64,000 nucleotides of DNA from Aquimarina atlantica (GCF_000626715.1 NZ_AQRA01000005.1:62001-126000); one strand, 5' to 3'. Positions 28,018 through 37,436 are shown, counted from the stretch's first letter. A program made the numbers and translations. Notes: generated from the letters alone by a model not told the origin.

Positions 28018-29505
28018 ATGAAAAAATCAATTTATATAATATTCTTGACAATACTATTGGGTTCATGTGATCAAGGTTTTGAAGAATTAAATGTTGACCC
28101 TACTAAGCCAACACAAGTAAGTGTAGTAAATAAATTATCTGCTACACAACTATACACATCTGGAGAAAGATACGAGAATTGGAGAGCGAACCTGATTTAT
28201 TGCTCTACTATGATGCAGCATATGTCTACAACTGCAGGATATTGGGCTGGGGATAAATATACTTTAAACGAAGGGTATGCTTCTTCAATGATCGACAGGA
28301 TTTATGGAAATGCTGTAAAAACATTAGAAGATATGTTAATCCAATTAGAAGAAGAAGGACATCCCGAAGAGATGAAAGCAATCACGAGGATACAGCGTGT
28401 TTTTGTATTTCATCGATTAACAGATTTGCATGGAGATATTCCATATAGTGAAGCTGGTAAAGCTTTTTTAGAAGGAATACTGAAACCAAAATATGATGCG
28501 CAAAGTGAGATTTATGCTGATATGTTAAAAGAACTGGAAGAATCTGCTGCTGCTTTAGGAACTGGTACTTCAGGTTTTGGCTCAGGAGATTTAATGTTTA
28601 ATGGAGATCAGGAAAAGTGGAAAAAATTTGCTTATTCTATGATGTTACGTTTAGGATTGCGATTGATTAAAGCAGACCCTGCAGCTTCTCAAGAATGGGT
28701 TGCAAAGGCTATTGCAGGAGGTGTTATGACATCTAATGCTGATATTGCTTATATTCAGCATACAGCAGGTCCCGAAGGGATTAATAAAAATGGAATCGGA
28801 GAAGTTTTTACTGCTGATGGAAACCCTCGTCTTAGTAAAACATTTGTAGATTTCTTAACGGGAGATCCTAGATTACCGATTCTTGGAGCACGAAGAAGTG
28901 ATGGGAGTACTGCTCTGGCAGATCAAAAAGGGCTACCTAATGGATTAGATGCTAGCCTACTAATGGCATTAACAGGAGAAGAAGACACAGATGCTTATAC
29001 AGAGCCTAATAGAAGTATTATTACAGGAGAAGATGCGCCAATGTTTTTCCAAACCTATGCAGAAGTCGAATTTATGCTGGCAGAAGCAGCACATCGATGG
29101 GGGCTTGCAGGAGGTGATCCCGAATCTCATTATAATGCAGGAGTAAGAGCAGCTATGAAAATGTTAGAATTATATGGTACAGCAGGAGCAATTGCAGATG
29201 CCGATATAGACCAATATTTAATTGACAACCCTTTTGTTTTAGCCAATGCCTTAGAGCAAATTAATACACAATATTGGGCAGCGACATTTTTAAACGAATA
29301 TGAAGCATTTGCAAACTGGAGAAGAACAGGGTATCCTGTATTGACTCCGGTTAATTACCCTGGAAATGTTACCAATGGAACAATACCTAGAAGATTAACA
29401 TATGCTGTTAGCGAACAAAGTAATAATACCGAAAATTACAACGCAGCAATTTCTAGACAAGGACCAGATGTGTTAACCACAAGAGTGTGGTGGGATAAGG
29501 AATAG
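28018..29505 (+). CDS. SusD/RagB-like surface glycan-binding lipoprotein
   Basis: 495 residues, lipobox LLGSC. The fold is that of SusD-like proteins: DQGFEELNVDPTKPT at the mature N-terminus, TPR-type helices, FVFHRLTDLHGDIPYSEAG, KWKKFAYSMMLRLGLRL and the C-terminal AEVEFMLAEAAHRWG with the ANWRRTGYPVLTPV region. It caps the SusC barrel and binds glycan. This is the SusD-like group with NVDPT near the N-terminus rather than the classical starch SusD. A strong terminator follows 42 bp after the stop. Confidence 0.94.
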   Translation: MKKSIYIIFLTILLGSCDQGFEELNVDPTKPTQVSVVNKLSATQLYTSGERYENWRANLIYCSTMMQHMSTTAGYWAGDKYTLNEGYASSMIDRIYGNAVKTLEDMLIQLEEEGHPEEMKAITRIQRVFVFHRLTDLHGDIPYSEAGKAFLEGILKPKYDAQSEIYADMLKELEESAAALGTGTSGFGSGDLMFNGDQEKWKKFAYSMMLRLGLRLIKADPAASQEWVAKAIAGGVMTSNADIAYIQHTAGPEGINKNGIGEVFTADGNPRLSKTFVDFLTGDPRLPILGARRSDGSTALADQKGLPNGLDASLLMALTGEEDTDAYTEPNRSIITGEDAPMFFQTYAEVEFMLAEAAHRWGLAGGDPESHYNAGVRAAMKMLELYGTAGAIADADIDQYLIDNPFVLANALEQINTQYWAATFLNEYEAFANWRRTGYPVLTPVNYPGNVTNGTIPRRLTYAVSEQSNNTENYNAAISRQGPDVLTTRVWWDKE

Positions 29506-29546
29506 TTATGTGTTTTTTTTTGAAGCCTTTTGTCGCCCAAATCGAT

Positions 29547-29580
29547 GAAGGGGAAATTCATTTTTCCCCTTCGTTTTTTT
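29547..29580 (+). terminator. rho-independent terminator after susCD
   Basis: A perfect 10-bp stem (GAAGGGGAAA / TTTCCCCTTC, 29547-29556 and 29563-29572) with a 6-nt loop, followed after one G by seven T. It ends or attenuates the susCD transcript before the FG-GAP gene. It lies inside the extended reading frame of that gene from TTG 29530 or ATG 29545, which argues for the later ATG at 29602. Confidence 0.85.
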
Positions 29581-29601
29581 GAGAAATATATTTTTGATGA
29601 A

Positions 29602-32600
29602 ATGAAAAATGGTAATTTATACTTGTGTTGTGTACCCGTACTTATAATAGTACTTCTTCTTTTCTACGGAAAAAAAGAAGAGAAAAATACTAGTATACAA
29701 AAAAGATTCTCGATACTGGATTCTTCTTATAGCGGAGTAACTTTCTCAAATACGATAAAAGATACAAAAGAAAGAAACATACTGAAATATGCCAATTTTT
29801 ATGGAGGCGCAGGAGTTGGAGTTGGTGATTTTAATAATGATGGTTTACAGGATTTATATTTTGCAGGAAATATGGTTCCCGATAAAGTATATTTTAATCA
29901 GGGAAATCTTGTTTTTAAAGAAGTAACCCAACAAGTAGGAGTAAAAGATGATGGTGGCTGGTCTACAGGAGTAACTATTGCAGATGTTAATAATGATGGA
30001 TATGTTGATGTTTATGTAAGTAGAGAACTCTATGATGATAAACCAGAATGGAGAACCAATCTATTGTATATTAATAATGGAGATGGAACTTTTATAGAAT
30101 CTGCGACTAAATATGGTATTGCAGATTCTCAAAGAACCAGGCACGCCACATTTTTAGATTATAATAAAGATGGGTTTTTAGATTTACTTTTATTAACGCA
30201 GCCTCCCAATCCAGGAAGTTATTCAGATTATTTCGGAACAAAATTACTTCGACCAGAGTATCATATCAAATTACTAAAAAATACAGGAAAAGAGTCCTTT
30301 GTAGAAGTAACAGAAGCAGCAGGACTTATGCGAACAGGTTTTCCCAATGCTGTATCTGCTAGTGATATCAATAATGATGGATGGACAGATATTTACATCG
30401 CAAACGATTTTTATGCGCCAGATTTTCTTTTTGTAAATAATAAGGATGGCACTTTTACTAATCAGGCTGATGATGCCTTAAATCATATGTCTTATTATAG
30501 TATGGGGGTAGATATTGCAGATATAAATAACGATGGTTTATTAGATGTCTTTGTAGTGGATATGGTGTCCGAGGATAATTTTCGATCTAAATCAAACATG
30601 AGTGGGATGAATCCAAAAGCCTTTCAGAAAGTAGTAAAAAATGGAGGGCACTACCAGTATATGTATAATACTGTTCAGCTCAATAACGGGAATTCGACTT
30701 TTAGTGATGTTGCTCAGCTAACGAATATGGCCGCTACCGATTGGAGTTGGGCTAATCTTATAGCAGATTTTGATAATGACGGACTAAAAGATGTCTATGT
30801 TACAAATGGATTGTTACGTGATATTCGTAATACCGATGCAGATAAAAAAGTTGGAGAGTTTGTTACTGAAACAGCAAAAGAATGGATAAAGAAAAACCCT
30901 AATGCAGGAGAGATTAGCATATGGGAAATATTAGATTTGGATAAAGCACTATCTCTAATACCATCGCAACCATTGCAAAATTATGTGTTTAAAAACTATG
31001 GAAATCTAAAATTCAAAAAAGTTATAAATGAATGGGGATTAGAGCAAAAATCCTTTTCAAATGGAGCTGCTTATGCCGATTTTGATAACGACGGTGACTT
31101 AGATATTGTGGTGAATAATATCAATGAAGAAGCTTTTATATATCGCAATAATTCTGAGAAAATACCAACATCTAATTTTCTTAGAATTCAATTGTCAGAC
31201 AAAGAAGGAAAACCTGTTTTTGGAACCAGGATACAACTATATTGTGATGGTAATGTGCAAACTCAGGAGACCACTAATGTTAGAGGAATTTATTCGACCA
31301 GTGAGCCTTTTGTGCATTTTGGAGTGGGTAATTATAAAAAAATAGATAGCCTAATCGTTACCTGGCCTAATGGTCGTAAAACGATACAAAAAAATATTTC
31401 GGCAAATAAAGTATTGCAATTAGAAATGAACAATGCTTCTGCTAAAGATATAGGTAGGGCAGATATACATAAAGAAAATTCTTTATTTACAGAAAACACC
31501 TTATCGTTTGGGATTGATTTTAAGCATAAAGAAAATGTATTTGATGATTATGCTAATCAATTATTATTACCACATAAACTATCTCAGTTCGGGCCAGCTA
31601 TGGCAGTGGGAGATGTTAATAATGATGGTTTAGAAGATGTATTTCTAGGAGGAGCTACGGGGTTCGATGCAGAGCTTTATATTCAAAATAAAGAAAAGAC
31701 ATTTGTTAGAAGTGATAAAAATTTCTGGAAAAAAGAAAACGCTTACGAAGATGTAGATGCAATTTTTGCAGATGTAAACGGAGATGAGTTTCTGGATTTA
31801 TACGTGGTAAGTGGCGGTAATGAATATCTAAAAAATGATCCTCATTATATAGATCGATTATATCTTAATGACGGAAAAGGAAATTTCTCTAAAGGAGCAA
31901 TTCTTAATGTAAATCGTCATAGTGGATCAAAAGTAATTGCCAAAGATTATGATAAAGATGGGGATATAGATTTTTTTGTAGGAGGAAGAGTCATACCACA
32001 TCAATATCCTATGCCGGCCACAAGTATGCTTTTAAATAATGAAAATGGACAATTAATAAACGTTACAGATAAAATAGCTCCAGAATTAAAGGATATTGGG
32101 ATGGTAACAGATGCAGTATGGGCCGATTATGATAGTGACAATGATATCGATCTTATACTCGTAGGAGAATGGATGCCCATTACTTTATTTAAAAATGAAA
32201 ATGGTAAATTTTATAAAGAGACTAATGAGAGTTTAAAAAACTCATCTGGATGGTGGTTTAGTATCGAAAAAGGAGATTTTGATAATGATGGGGATATAGA
32301 TTTTATAGTAGGTAATATTGGTCTAAATTATAAGTATAAGACATCCAAAGAGGCTCCTTTTGACATTTATTATGATGATTTTGATAATAATGGTCATAAT
32401 GACATAGTTTTGGGATATTATAATAAAAATAAACACTATCCATTAAGAGGATTTTCATGTTCGGCAGAACAAATACCGCTTCTCAAAAAAGAAATTGGCA
32501 AGTATGATTTATTTGCGTCTTTAGAAATTAACCAGGTTTATGGTGAAAAAAAATTACAAGGAGCATTACACTATAAAACAGAAACTTTTGCTTCTTCTTA

Positions 32601-32958
32601 TATCGAAAATATAGGTAAAGGAGAGTTTAAGATTTCGTCGTTACCATATCAGGCGCAGTTTTCGAGTATTAATGATATTGTAGTCGAAGATTTCAATAAA
32701 GATGGTCATCTAGATGCATTAATGGTTGGAAATTTATTTGTATCAGAAATAGAAACGCCAAGAAATGATGCAGGGACCGGAGTATTATTGCTGGGAGATG
32801 GTAAGGGTAATTTTTCTGCTTTATTAGGAAAAGAAAGCGGTCTTTTTGCCAGAAAAGATGCTAAAAAAATTGAAATACTTAAAGATAAGAATAGTAAGAA
32901 AGTATTGATAGCAAATAATAATGGGATACTTCAGTCCTTTATTCTAAAAAATAATTAA
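29602..32958 (+). CDS. large FG-GAP/VCBS repeat protein with ASPIC/UnbV-like segment
   Basis: 1118 residues from ATG 29602. Earlier in-frame starts (TTG 29530, ATG 29545) lie in or before a terminator hairpin and would bury the hydrophobic N-terminus. That segment (CCVPVLIIVLLLFYG) could be a membrane anchor or a lipoprotein signal. Many calcium-binding-type repeats follow: GVGDFNNDGLQDLYFAGN, TIADVNNDGYVDVYVSR, DFDNDGLKDVYVTNG, DFDNDGDLDIVVNN, DVNNDGLEDVFLGGA, DYDKDGDIDFFVGG. This matches an integrin-like propeller of the CRTAC1 kind. An ASPIC/UnbV-like stretch lies near residue 550-610 (FGTRIQLYCDG, FGVGNYKKIDSLIVTWPNG). Likely a surface adhesin or glycan-binding partner; its biochemical role is unknown. 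Confidence 0.85.
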   Translation: MKNGNLYLCCVPVLIIVLLLFYGKKEEKNTSIQKRFSILDSSYSGVTFSNTIKDTKERNILKYANFYGGAGVGVGDFNNDGLQDLYFAGNMVPDKVYFNQGNLVFKEVTQQVGVKDDGGWSTGVTIADVNNDGYVDVYVSRELYDDKPEWRTNLLYINNGDGTFIESATKYGIADSQRTRHATFLDYNKDGFLDLLLLTQPPNPGSYSDYFGTKLLRPEYHIKLLKNTGKESFVEVTEAAGLMRTGFPNAVSASDINNDGWTDIYIANDFYAPDFLFVNNKDGTFTNQADDALNHMSYYSMGVDIADINNDGLLDVFVVDMVSEDNFRSKSNMSGMNPKAFQKVVKNGGHYQYMYNTVQLNNGNSTFSDVAQLTNMAATDWSWANLIADFDNDGLKDVYVTNGLLRDIRNTDADKKVGEFVTETAKEWIKKNPNAGEISIWEILDLDKALSLIPSQPLQNYVFKNYGNLKFKKVINEWGLEQKSFSNGAAYADFDNDGDLDIVVNNINEEAFIYRNNSEKIPTSNFLRIQLSDKEGKPVFGTRIQLYCDGNVQTQETTNVRGIYSTSEPFVHFGVGNYKKIDSLIVTWPNGRKTIQKNISANKVLQLEMNNASAKDIGRADIHKENSLFTENTLSFGIDFKHKENVFDDYANQLLLPHKLSQFGPAMAVGDVNNDGLEDVFLGGATGFDAELYIQNKEKTFVRSDKNFWKKENAYEDVDAIFADVNGDEFLDLYVVSGGNEYLKNDPHYIDRLYLNDGKGNFSKGAILNVNRHSGSKVIAKDYDKDGDIDFFVGGRVIPHQYPMPATSMLLNNENGQLINVTDKIAPELKDIGMVTDAVWADYDSDNDIDLILVGEWMPITLFKNENGKFYKETNESLKNSSGWWFSIEKGDFDNDGDIDFIVGNIGLNYKYKTSKEAPFDIYYDDFDNNGHNDIVLGYYNKNKHYPLRGFSCSAEQIPLLKKEIGKYDLFASLEINQVYGEKKLQGALHYKTETFASSYIENIGKGEFKISSLPYQAQFSSINDIVVEDFNKDGHLDALMVGNLFVSEIETPRNDAGTGVLLLGDGKGNFSALLGKESGLFARKDAKKIEILKDKNSKKVLIANNNGILQSFILKNN

Positions 32959-32975
32959 AATAACTTAAGAATAAT

Positions 32976-34412
32976 ATGTCAGATATAACCAACTCTTTGC
33001 TTACAAAAGCAGAAAGGCAAAACAATTATAATAGACCTTTTTTTGCAATTATCTTTTTGTTTTTTTTATGGGGTTTTATTACGGTTATGAATGATGTGTT
33101 AATTCCTCATTTAAAGGCTGTTTTCGAACTTAGTTATTTTCAGGCGGCATTAATACAGTTTGCTTTTTTTGGTGCCTTTTTTATTATTTCTCTTATTTAT
33201 TTTATTACTTCGGTAAGTATAGGTGACCCCATTTCTAAGATAGGATATAAAAACGGAATTATTATAGGACTTATATTGTGTGGGATTGGCTGTTGCCTTT
33301 TTTACCCTGCAGCTAGTTATCAGCGATACCCTATTTTTTTAGGAGCCTTGTTTGTTCTTGCTTCTGGGGTAACAATTTTGCAAATTACTGCTAATCCATA
33401 TGCCGCCATACTAGGAAAGTCAGAAACGGCATCAAGTAGACTTAATCTGGCTCAGGGATTTAATTCTTTTGGTACTACCCTGGCCCCGATTGTAGGTGCA
33501 ATATTGCTGTATAAAGTATTTTCTGATGGCGAAATTACAGTAGATTCTTTAAAAATACCATATCTGATATACGGAAGCCTGTTTTTTATATTAGCTATTA
33601 TTATAAAATTTGTTAGGCTACCATCTTTTATCAATAACGAAAAGATAGAGAAAGGACTTGGAGTATTAAAATTTAGGCATGTTGTTTTGGGTATGTTTGC
33701 TATCTTTTTTTATGTAGGTGGTGAAGTATCCATTGGTAGTTTTTTGATAAATTTCTTCGGCCTGGAAACCATTATGGGAATGGAAGAAGCAGAGGCAGGA
33801 GTATTTTTATCGTACTACTGGGGAGGCGCAATGATAGGAAGGTTTTTAGGATCGGTATCTATGAGTGAAATTACCAGTAAAGCGAAAAAGTATCTCCTTA
33901 TGGCTTCGTTGTCGATTCTGTTCTTTTTTGTTCTTTATTTTATTACTGCAATAAAGATTGACGATGGTGCATTTTCATTACAATTTTTATCATTTTCTAA
34001 AATTTGGCTGTTTGTAGTTTTCTTAATTAGTAACTATTTGTTTTTCCTCATAGGAGGCACTAAACCTTCAAAAGTATTAACCTTATTTGCAGGAATAATT
34101 ATAATATTATTATTGACCATGATCTTGTGTAATGGAGAGCTAGCCTTCTGGAGCGCCATAGCGATTGGAGCATTTAACTCAATTTTGTGGTCAAATATAT
34201 TTACACTAGCGATAAAAGATTTAGGAAAACATACAAGTCAAGCATCTTCATTATTAGTAATGATGATAGTTGGAGGGGCACTAATACCTCTATTACAAGG
34301 AGTAGTAGCAGATTATATAGGGATTAAACTATCCTTTTTTATACCTATGATATGCTATGGGTATTTAATTTTCTATGGTCTGGTTGGATACAAGATAAAA
34401 CATACACTTTAA
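32976..34412 (+). CDS. FucP/NagP-type sugar MFS permease
   Basis: 478 residues, about 12 membrane helices. The N-terminus FFLWGFITVMNDVLIPHLK and the nearby SYFQAALIQFAFFGAFF are the signature of the FucP/glucose-galactose/NagP branch of MFS. GGAMIGRFLGS marks the second half. It is followed 10 bp later by a ROK kinase and then by a NagB fusion, so the probable substrate is GlcNAc taken from the periplasm. L-fucose is the alternative, because two fucosidases are encoded upstream, but no fucose isomerase or kinase is present here. Confidence 0.88.
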   Translation: MSDITNSLLTKAERQNNYNRPFFAIIFLFFLWGFITVMNDVLIPHLKAVFELSYFQAALIQFAFFGAFFIISLIYFITSVSIGDPISKIGYKNGIIIGLILCGIGCCLFYPAASYQRYPIFLGALFVLASGVTILQITANPYAAILGKSETASSRLNLAQGFNSFGTTLAPIVGAILLYKVFSDGEITVDSLKIPYLIYGSLFFILAIIIKFVRLPSFINNEKIEKGLGVLKFRHVVLGMFAIFFYVGGEVSIGSFLINFFGLETIMGMEEAEAGVFLSYYWGGAMIGRFLGSVSMSEITSKAKKYLLMASLSILFFFVLYFITAIKIDDGAFSLQFLSFSKIWLFVVFLISNYLFFLIGGTKPSKVLTLFAGIIIILLLTMILCNGELAFWSAIAIGAFNSILWSNIFTLAIKDLGKHTSQASSLLVMMIVGGALIPLLQGVVADYIGIKLSFFIPMICYGYLIFYGLVGYKIKHTL

Positions 34413-34422
34413 AAATATAAAA

Positions 34423-35322
34423 ATGGTTCTAGGAGTAGATATCGGAGGTAGTCATATTTCCGTAGCTATTATAGATGAAAATGTACCAAATCAAGTACAA
34501 AACATCTATACAATGAAAATTAGTAATACATCTGATTCAGATCTTATATTAGATAGCTGGATTAGCGCTATAGAATTAGCGATTGATAATTTAGGAAATC
34601 AAAAATTAAAAGGAATAGGTATAGCTATGCCGGGTCCTTTTGATTATGAAAAAGGGGTTTTTCCTGGTAATGGAGAAAATAAGTTTCAGAAGCTAAGCAA
34701 TCTTAACCTTAAAGCTCATATTATTAAAAAATTAAACCTACAACCCTCTGTTTCTGTTCGATTTTATAATGATGCAGCATGTTTCGGAATAGGCGAAGCC
34801 TGGGTAGGAGAGTTGATTTCTTTTAATAAAGCTATTGCAATTACTTTAGGAACAGGTCTGGGAGCTACTTTTTTAGAAAAAGGAATTCCTACTATAGAAG
34901 GAAAAGGAGTTCCGTTATACGGAGAGTTGTATCATTTACCATTCGGAAATGATATAGCAGACACCAATTTTTCTACTGTGTGGTTTCAAAAGCGTTATAA
35001 AGAAATTACTAATAAAGAAATCAGTGGAGTAAAAGAACTCATTAGATTTGAAAAAGATAATACGGTAACCTCACAAATTTTTAAAGAATTCTCAGAGAAT
35101 TTAGCAATTTTTCTAGCTCCCTGGCTGCAAGATTTTGAGGCAGAAGCCGTAGTAATCGGAGGTAATATTAGTAACGCCTGGACATTTTTTATAGAAAGCT
35201 TAATCCAAACGCTTAACAAACTAAATATTACCATACCAATTTATAAAAGTACACTTAGAGAGAGTGCAGCTCTAATAGGTGCAGCCAGATTAATAGATAA
35301 TGATTTTTTTAAAGAATTATAA
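34423..35322 (+). CDS. ROK-family sugar kinase, probable GlcNAc kinase
   Basis: 299 residues. ATP-binding motif LGVDIGGSHISVAII at the N-terminus, GIAMPGPFDYEKGVF, the catalytic Asp region NDAACFGIGEAWVG, and AITLGTGLGATFLEKG. The zinc site of most ROK proteins (CxCGxxGCxE) is missing; the corresponding stretch reads GELYHLPFGNDIADTNFS. It stands between the sugar permease and NagB, so GlcNAc or ManNAc phosphorylation at O6 is the likely reaction. Glucose or mannose kinase activity cannot be excluded. Confidence 0.82.
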   Translation: MVLGVDIGGSHISVAIIDENVPNQVQNIYTMKISNTSDSDLILDSWISAIELAIDNLGNQKLKGIGIAMPGPFDYEKGVFPGNGENKFQKLSNLNLKAHIIKKLNLQPSVSVRFYNDAACFGIGEAWVGELISFNKAIAITLGTGLGATFLEKGIPTIEGKGVPLYGELYHLPFGNDIADTNFSTVWFQKRYKEITNKEISGVKELIRFEKDNTVTSQIFKEFSENLAIFLAPWLQDFEAEAVVIGGNISNAWTFFIESLIQTLNKLNITIPIYKSTLRESAALIGAARLIDNDFFKEL

Positions 35323-35338
35323 CGGTAATAAAGCATTG

Positions 35339-35360
35339 ATGTACGGTTATAACAGTACAT
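35339..35360. promoter_or_regulatory. 22-bp palindrome upstream of nagB, candidate operator
   Basis: A near-perfect inverted repeat, ATGTAC-g-GTTATAAC-a-GTACAT, where 20 of 22 positions obey the symmetry. It lies in the 170-bp spacer after the ROK gene, about 70 bp upstream of a TAAATTTG promoter-like box. The form fits a dimeric repressor site. No T-tract terminator follows (only TTTT). Confidence 0.5.
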
Positions 35361-35427
35361 TTTAGAGATATTAAGCAATTTAAAAATTAATACAAATAGA
35401 TTTCATTACATAAACTGTTAGTGATAA

Positions 35428-35435
35428 TAAATTTG
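35428..35435 (+). promoter_or_regulatory. possible -7 box for the nagB fusion gene
   Basis: TAAATTTG matches the Bacteroidota -7 consensus TAnnTTTG. The -33 position 19 nt upstream has TTA instead of TTG. It is 57 bp before the ATG at 35493. Confidence 0.4.
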
Positions 35436-35492
35436 AAGAAGAGTAAGTACAATTATTCTTATCGTAAAATCTAATAACAATTTAAAAGGATT

Positions 35493-37436
35493 ATGATTAC
35501 TAAAGCTGAATTAAAAGGGTTTATAGATATTAGTTATAAAGAAGCGGGAATTTATGAAAACACCAAGTTTGAAAAAATTCACAATGTTATATTCAAAAAC
35601 TCAGACGATGCATCTATAGTAATTGCCCAGGAAATAGCTGCACTAATAAAAGAAAAGCAAGCAAAACAAAACTATTGTGTTTTGGGATTAGCCACAGGTT
35701 CGTCTCCTATTAAGGTTTACGAAGAATTAGTTCGACTTCATAAAGAAGACAATCTAAGTTTTGCTAATGTTATAGTATTCAATTTGGATGAATACTATCC
35801 AATGGAAATAACAAATGTGCAAAGCTATCATTACTTTATGCATGAACACTTATTTAATCATATAGATATCTTACCAGAGAATATCCATATACCAGATGGT
35901 ACGGTGTCGCAAAAAGATCTTTATCAGTATTGTATAGATTATGAGTTGAAAATAAATGCAGTAGGAGGTTTAGATTTTCAGTTATTAGGAATCGGAAGAA
36001 CAGGGCATATTGGGTTTAATGAACCGGGTTCACATCCAAATTCAGGAACACGAATTATTACATTAAATCACATCACCCGATCTGATGCTGCTGAAGCTTT
36101 TTTTGGGATAGAAAATGTCCCCAAAAGAGCCATTACCATGGGAATAGGAACGATAAAGAAAGCTAAGCGAATAGTGATCATGGCCTTTGGGCATAAAAAA
36201 GCACCAGTTGTAAAAGAAGCAATAGAGGGAGCTATAAAATCTGATATTCCTGCATCGTACCTACAAGAACATAAAAACACCACTTTTGTACTGGATCAGG
36301 AAGCGGCTGGAGAATTAACCAGAATTAAAACTCCCTGGATAGTTGAGCCTTGTATTTGGGATGAAAAAATCAAAAATAAGTCAATTGCCTGGTTAAGTCA
36401 GAAAGTACAAAAACCAATACTGAAACTCACCGATAAAGATTATAATGACAACGGAATGTCTGGATTATTGGCAGAAAAAGGATCTGCCTATGATCTTAAT
36501 ATCGATATGTTTAATAAATTACAATCTACCATTACAGGTTGGCCGGGTGGTAAGCCAAATGCAGATGATACTAATCGACCAGAACGTAATACTCCTCATA
36601 AAAAAAGAGTTTTGATTCTTAGTCCTCACCCAGATGATGATGTAATATCAATGGGAGGTACTTTTCTTCGTTTGATCGAACAAAAACATGAGGTATATGT
36701 AGCGTATCAAACCTCGGGAAATATAGCAGTATCTGACGAAGAAGCTATAAAATATGCAGAAGTTGCCAAAAGCATGTCATTAGAGAATGTAGGAAATGTA
36801 AATATTGATGCTATCATTGCCGAACTTAAAAGGAAAAAAGAAAATGCTATTGATGCTATAGCAATCAGAACCCTTAAAGGACTCATAAGAAGAGTAGAAT
36901 CATTAGGAGCAACTCGGTTTTTGGGGTTGCCTGATACTCATGTGAGTTTTTTGGATTTACCATTCTATGAAACCGGAACAGTAAAAAAGAAACCTTATGA
37001 TGAGAAAGATATAGCCATTCTTACCAAGTTAATACGAGATATAAAACCACATCAAATATATGCAGCCGGAGATTTGGCAGATCCTCATGGAACCCATAAA
37101 GTCTGTTTGGATATATTGTTCAAAGTAATAGAAAATAGTAAGGAAGAAGAATTTATGAAAGATTGTTGGGTATGGCTATATCGCGGTGCATGGCAGGAAT
37201 GGGATATCCATGATATCGAAATGGCTGTTCCTCTAAGCCCTGATGAGGTACTTAAAAAACGAAAAGCAATATTTTTTCATCAATCTCAAAAAGATAATGT
37301 GATGTTTCAAGGAGATGATACCAGAGAATTTTGGGTAAGAGCAGAAGAACGTAATAAAGATACCGCAAAGAAATATCATAAACTGGGGTTGACAGATTAT
37401 GCTGGGATCGAAGCTTTTAAAAGGTATTATTTTTAA
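35493..37436 (+). CDS. nagB: glucosamine-6-phosphate deaminase fused to LmbE/PIG-L-type domain
   Basis: 647 residues. Residues about 15-280 are NagB: VLGLATGSSPIKVYEEL, VIVFNLDEYYPM and LLGIGRTGHIGFNEPGS with the catalytic His. After a linker (NADDTNRPERNTPHKKR) residues about 370-600 form a LmbE/PIG-L deacetylase-like domain. Its metal-binding motif is SPHPDDD (His379, Asp382) and a later His in DLADPHGTH (His532 or His535). NagB converts GlcN-6-P to fructose-6-P and ammonia. No nagA is present, so the second domain may deacetylate GlcNAc-6-P; that is inference. The two-domain form is common in Bacteroidota. Upstream lie a candidate operator and promoter. Confidence 0.9.
   Translation: MITKAELKGFIDISYKEAGIYENTKFEKIHNVIFKNSDDASIVIAQEIAALIKEKQAKQNYCVLGLATGSSPIKVYEELVRLHKEDNLSFANVIVFNLDEYYPMEITNVQSYHYFMHEHLFNHIDILPENIHIPDGTVSQKDLYQYCIDYELKINAVGGLDFQLLGIGRTGHIGFNEPGSHPNSGTRIITLNHITRSDAAEAFFGIENVPKRAITMGIGTIKKAKRIVIMAFGHKKAPVVKEAIEGAIKSDIPASYLQEHKNTTFVLDQEAAGELTRIKTPWIVEPCIWDEKIKNKSIAWLSQKVQKPILKLTDKDYNDNGMSGLLAEKGSAYDLNIDMFNKLQSTITGWPGGKPNADDTNRPERNTPHKKRVLILSPHPDDDVISMGGTFLRLIEQKHEVYVAYQTSGNIAVSDEEAIKYAEVAKSMSLENVGNVNIDAIIAELKRKKENAIDAIAIRTLKGLIRRVESLGATRFLGLPDTHVSFLDLPFYETGTVKKKPYDEKDIAILTKLIRDIKPHQIYAAGDLADPHGTHKVCLDILFKVIENSKEEEFMKDCWVWLYRGAWQEWDIHDIEMAVPLSPDEVLKKRKAIFFHQSQKDNVMFQGDDTREFWVRAEERNKDTAKKYHKLGLTDYAGIEAFKRYYF

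Noticed and set aside
29530..29601. TTG or ATG start of the FG-GAP protein before its hydrophobic segment
   Set aside because: These codons lie before or inside a rho-independent terminator and would make the signal segment internal.
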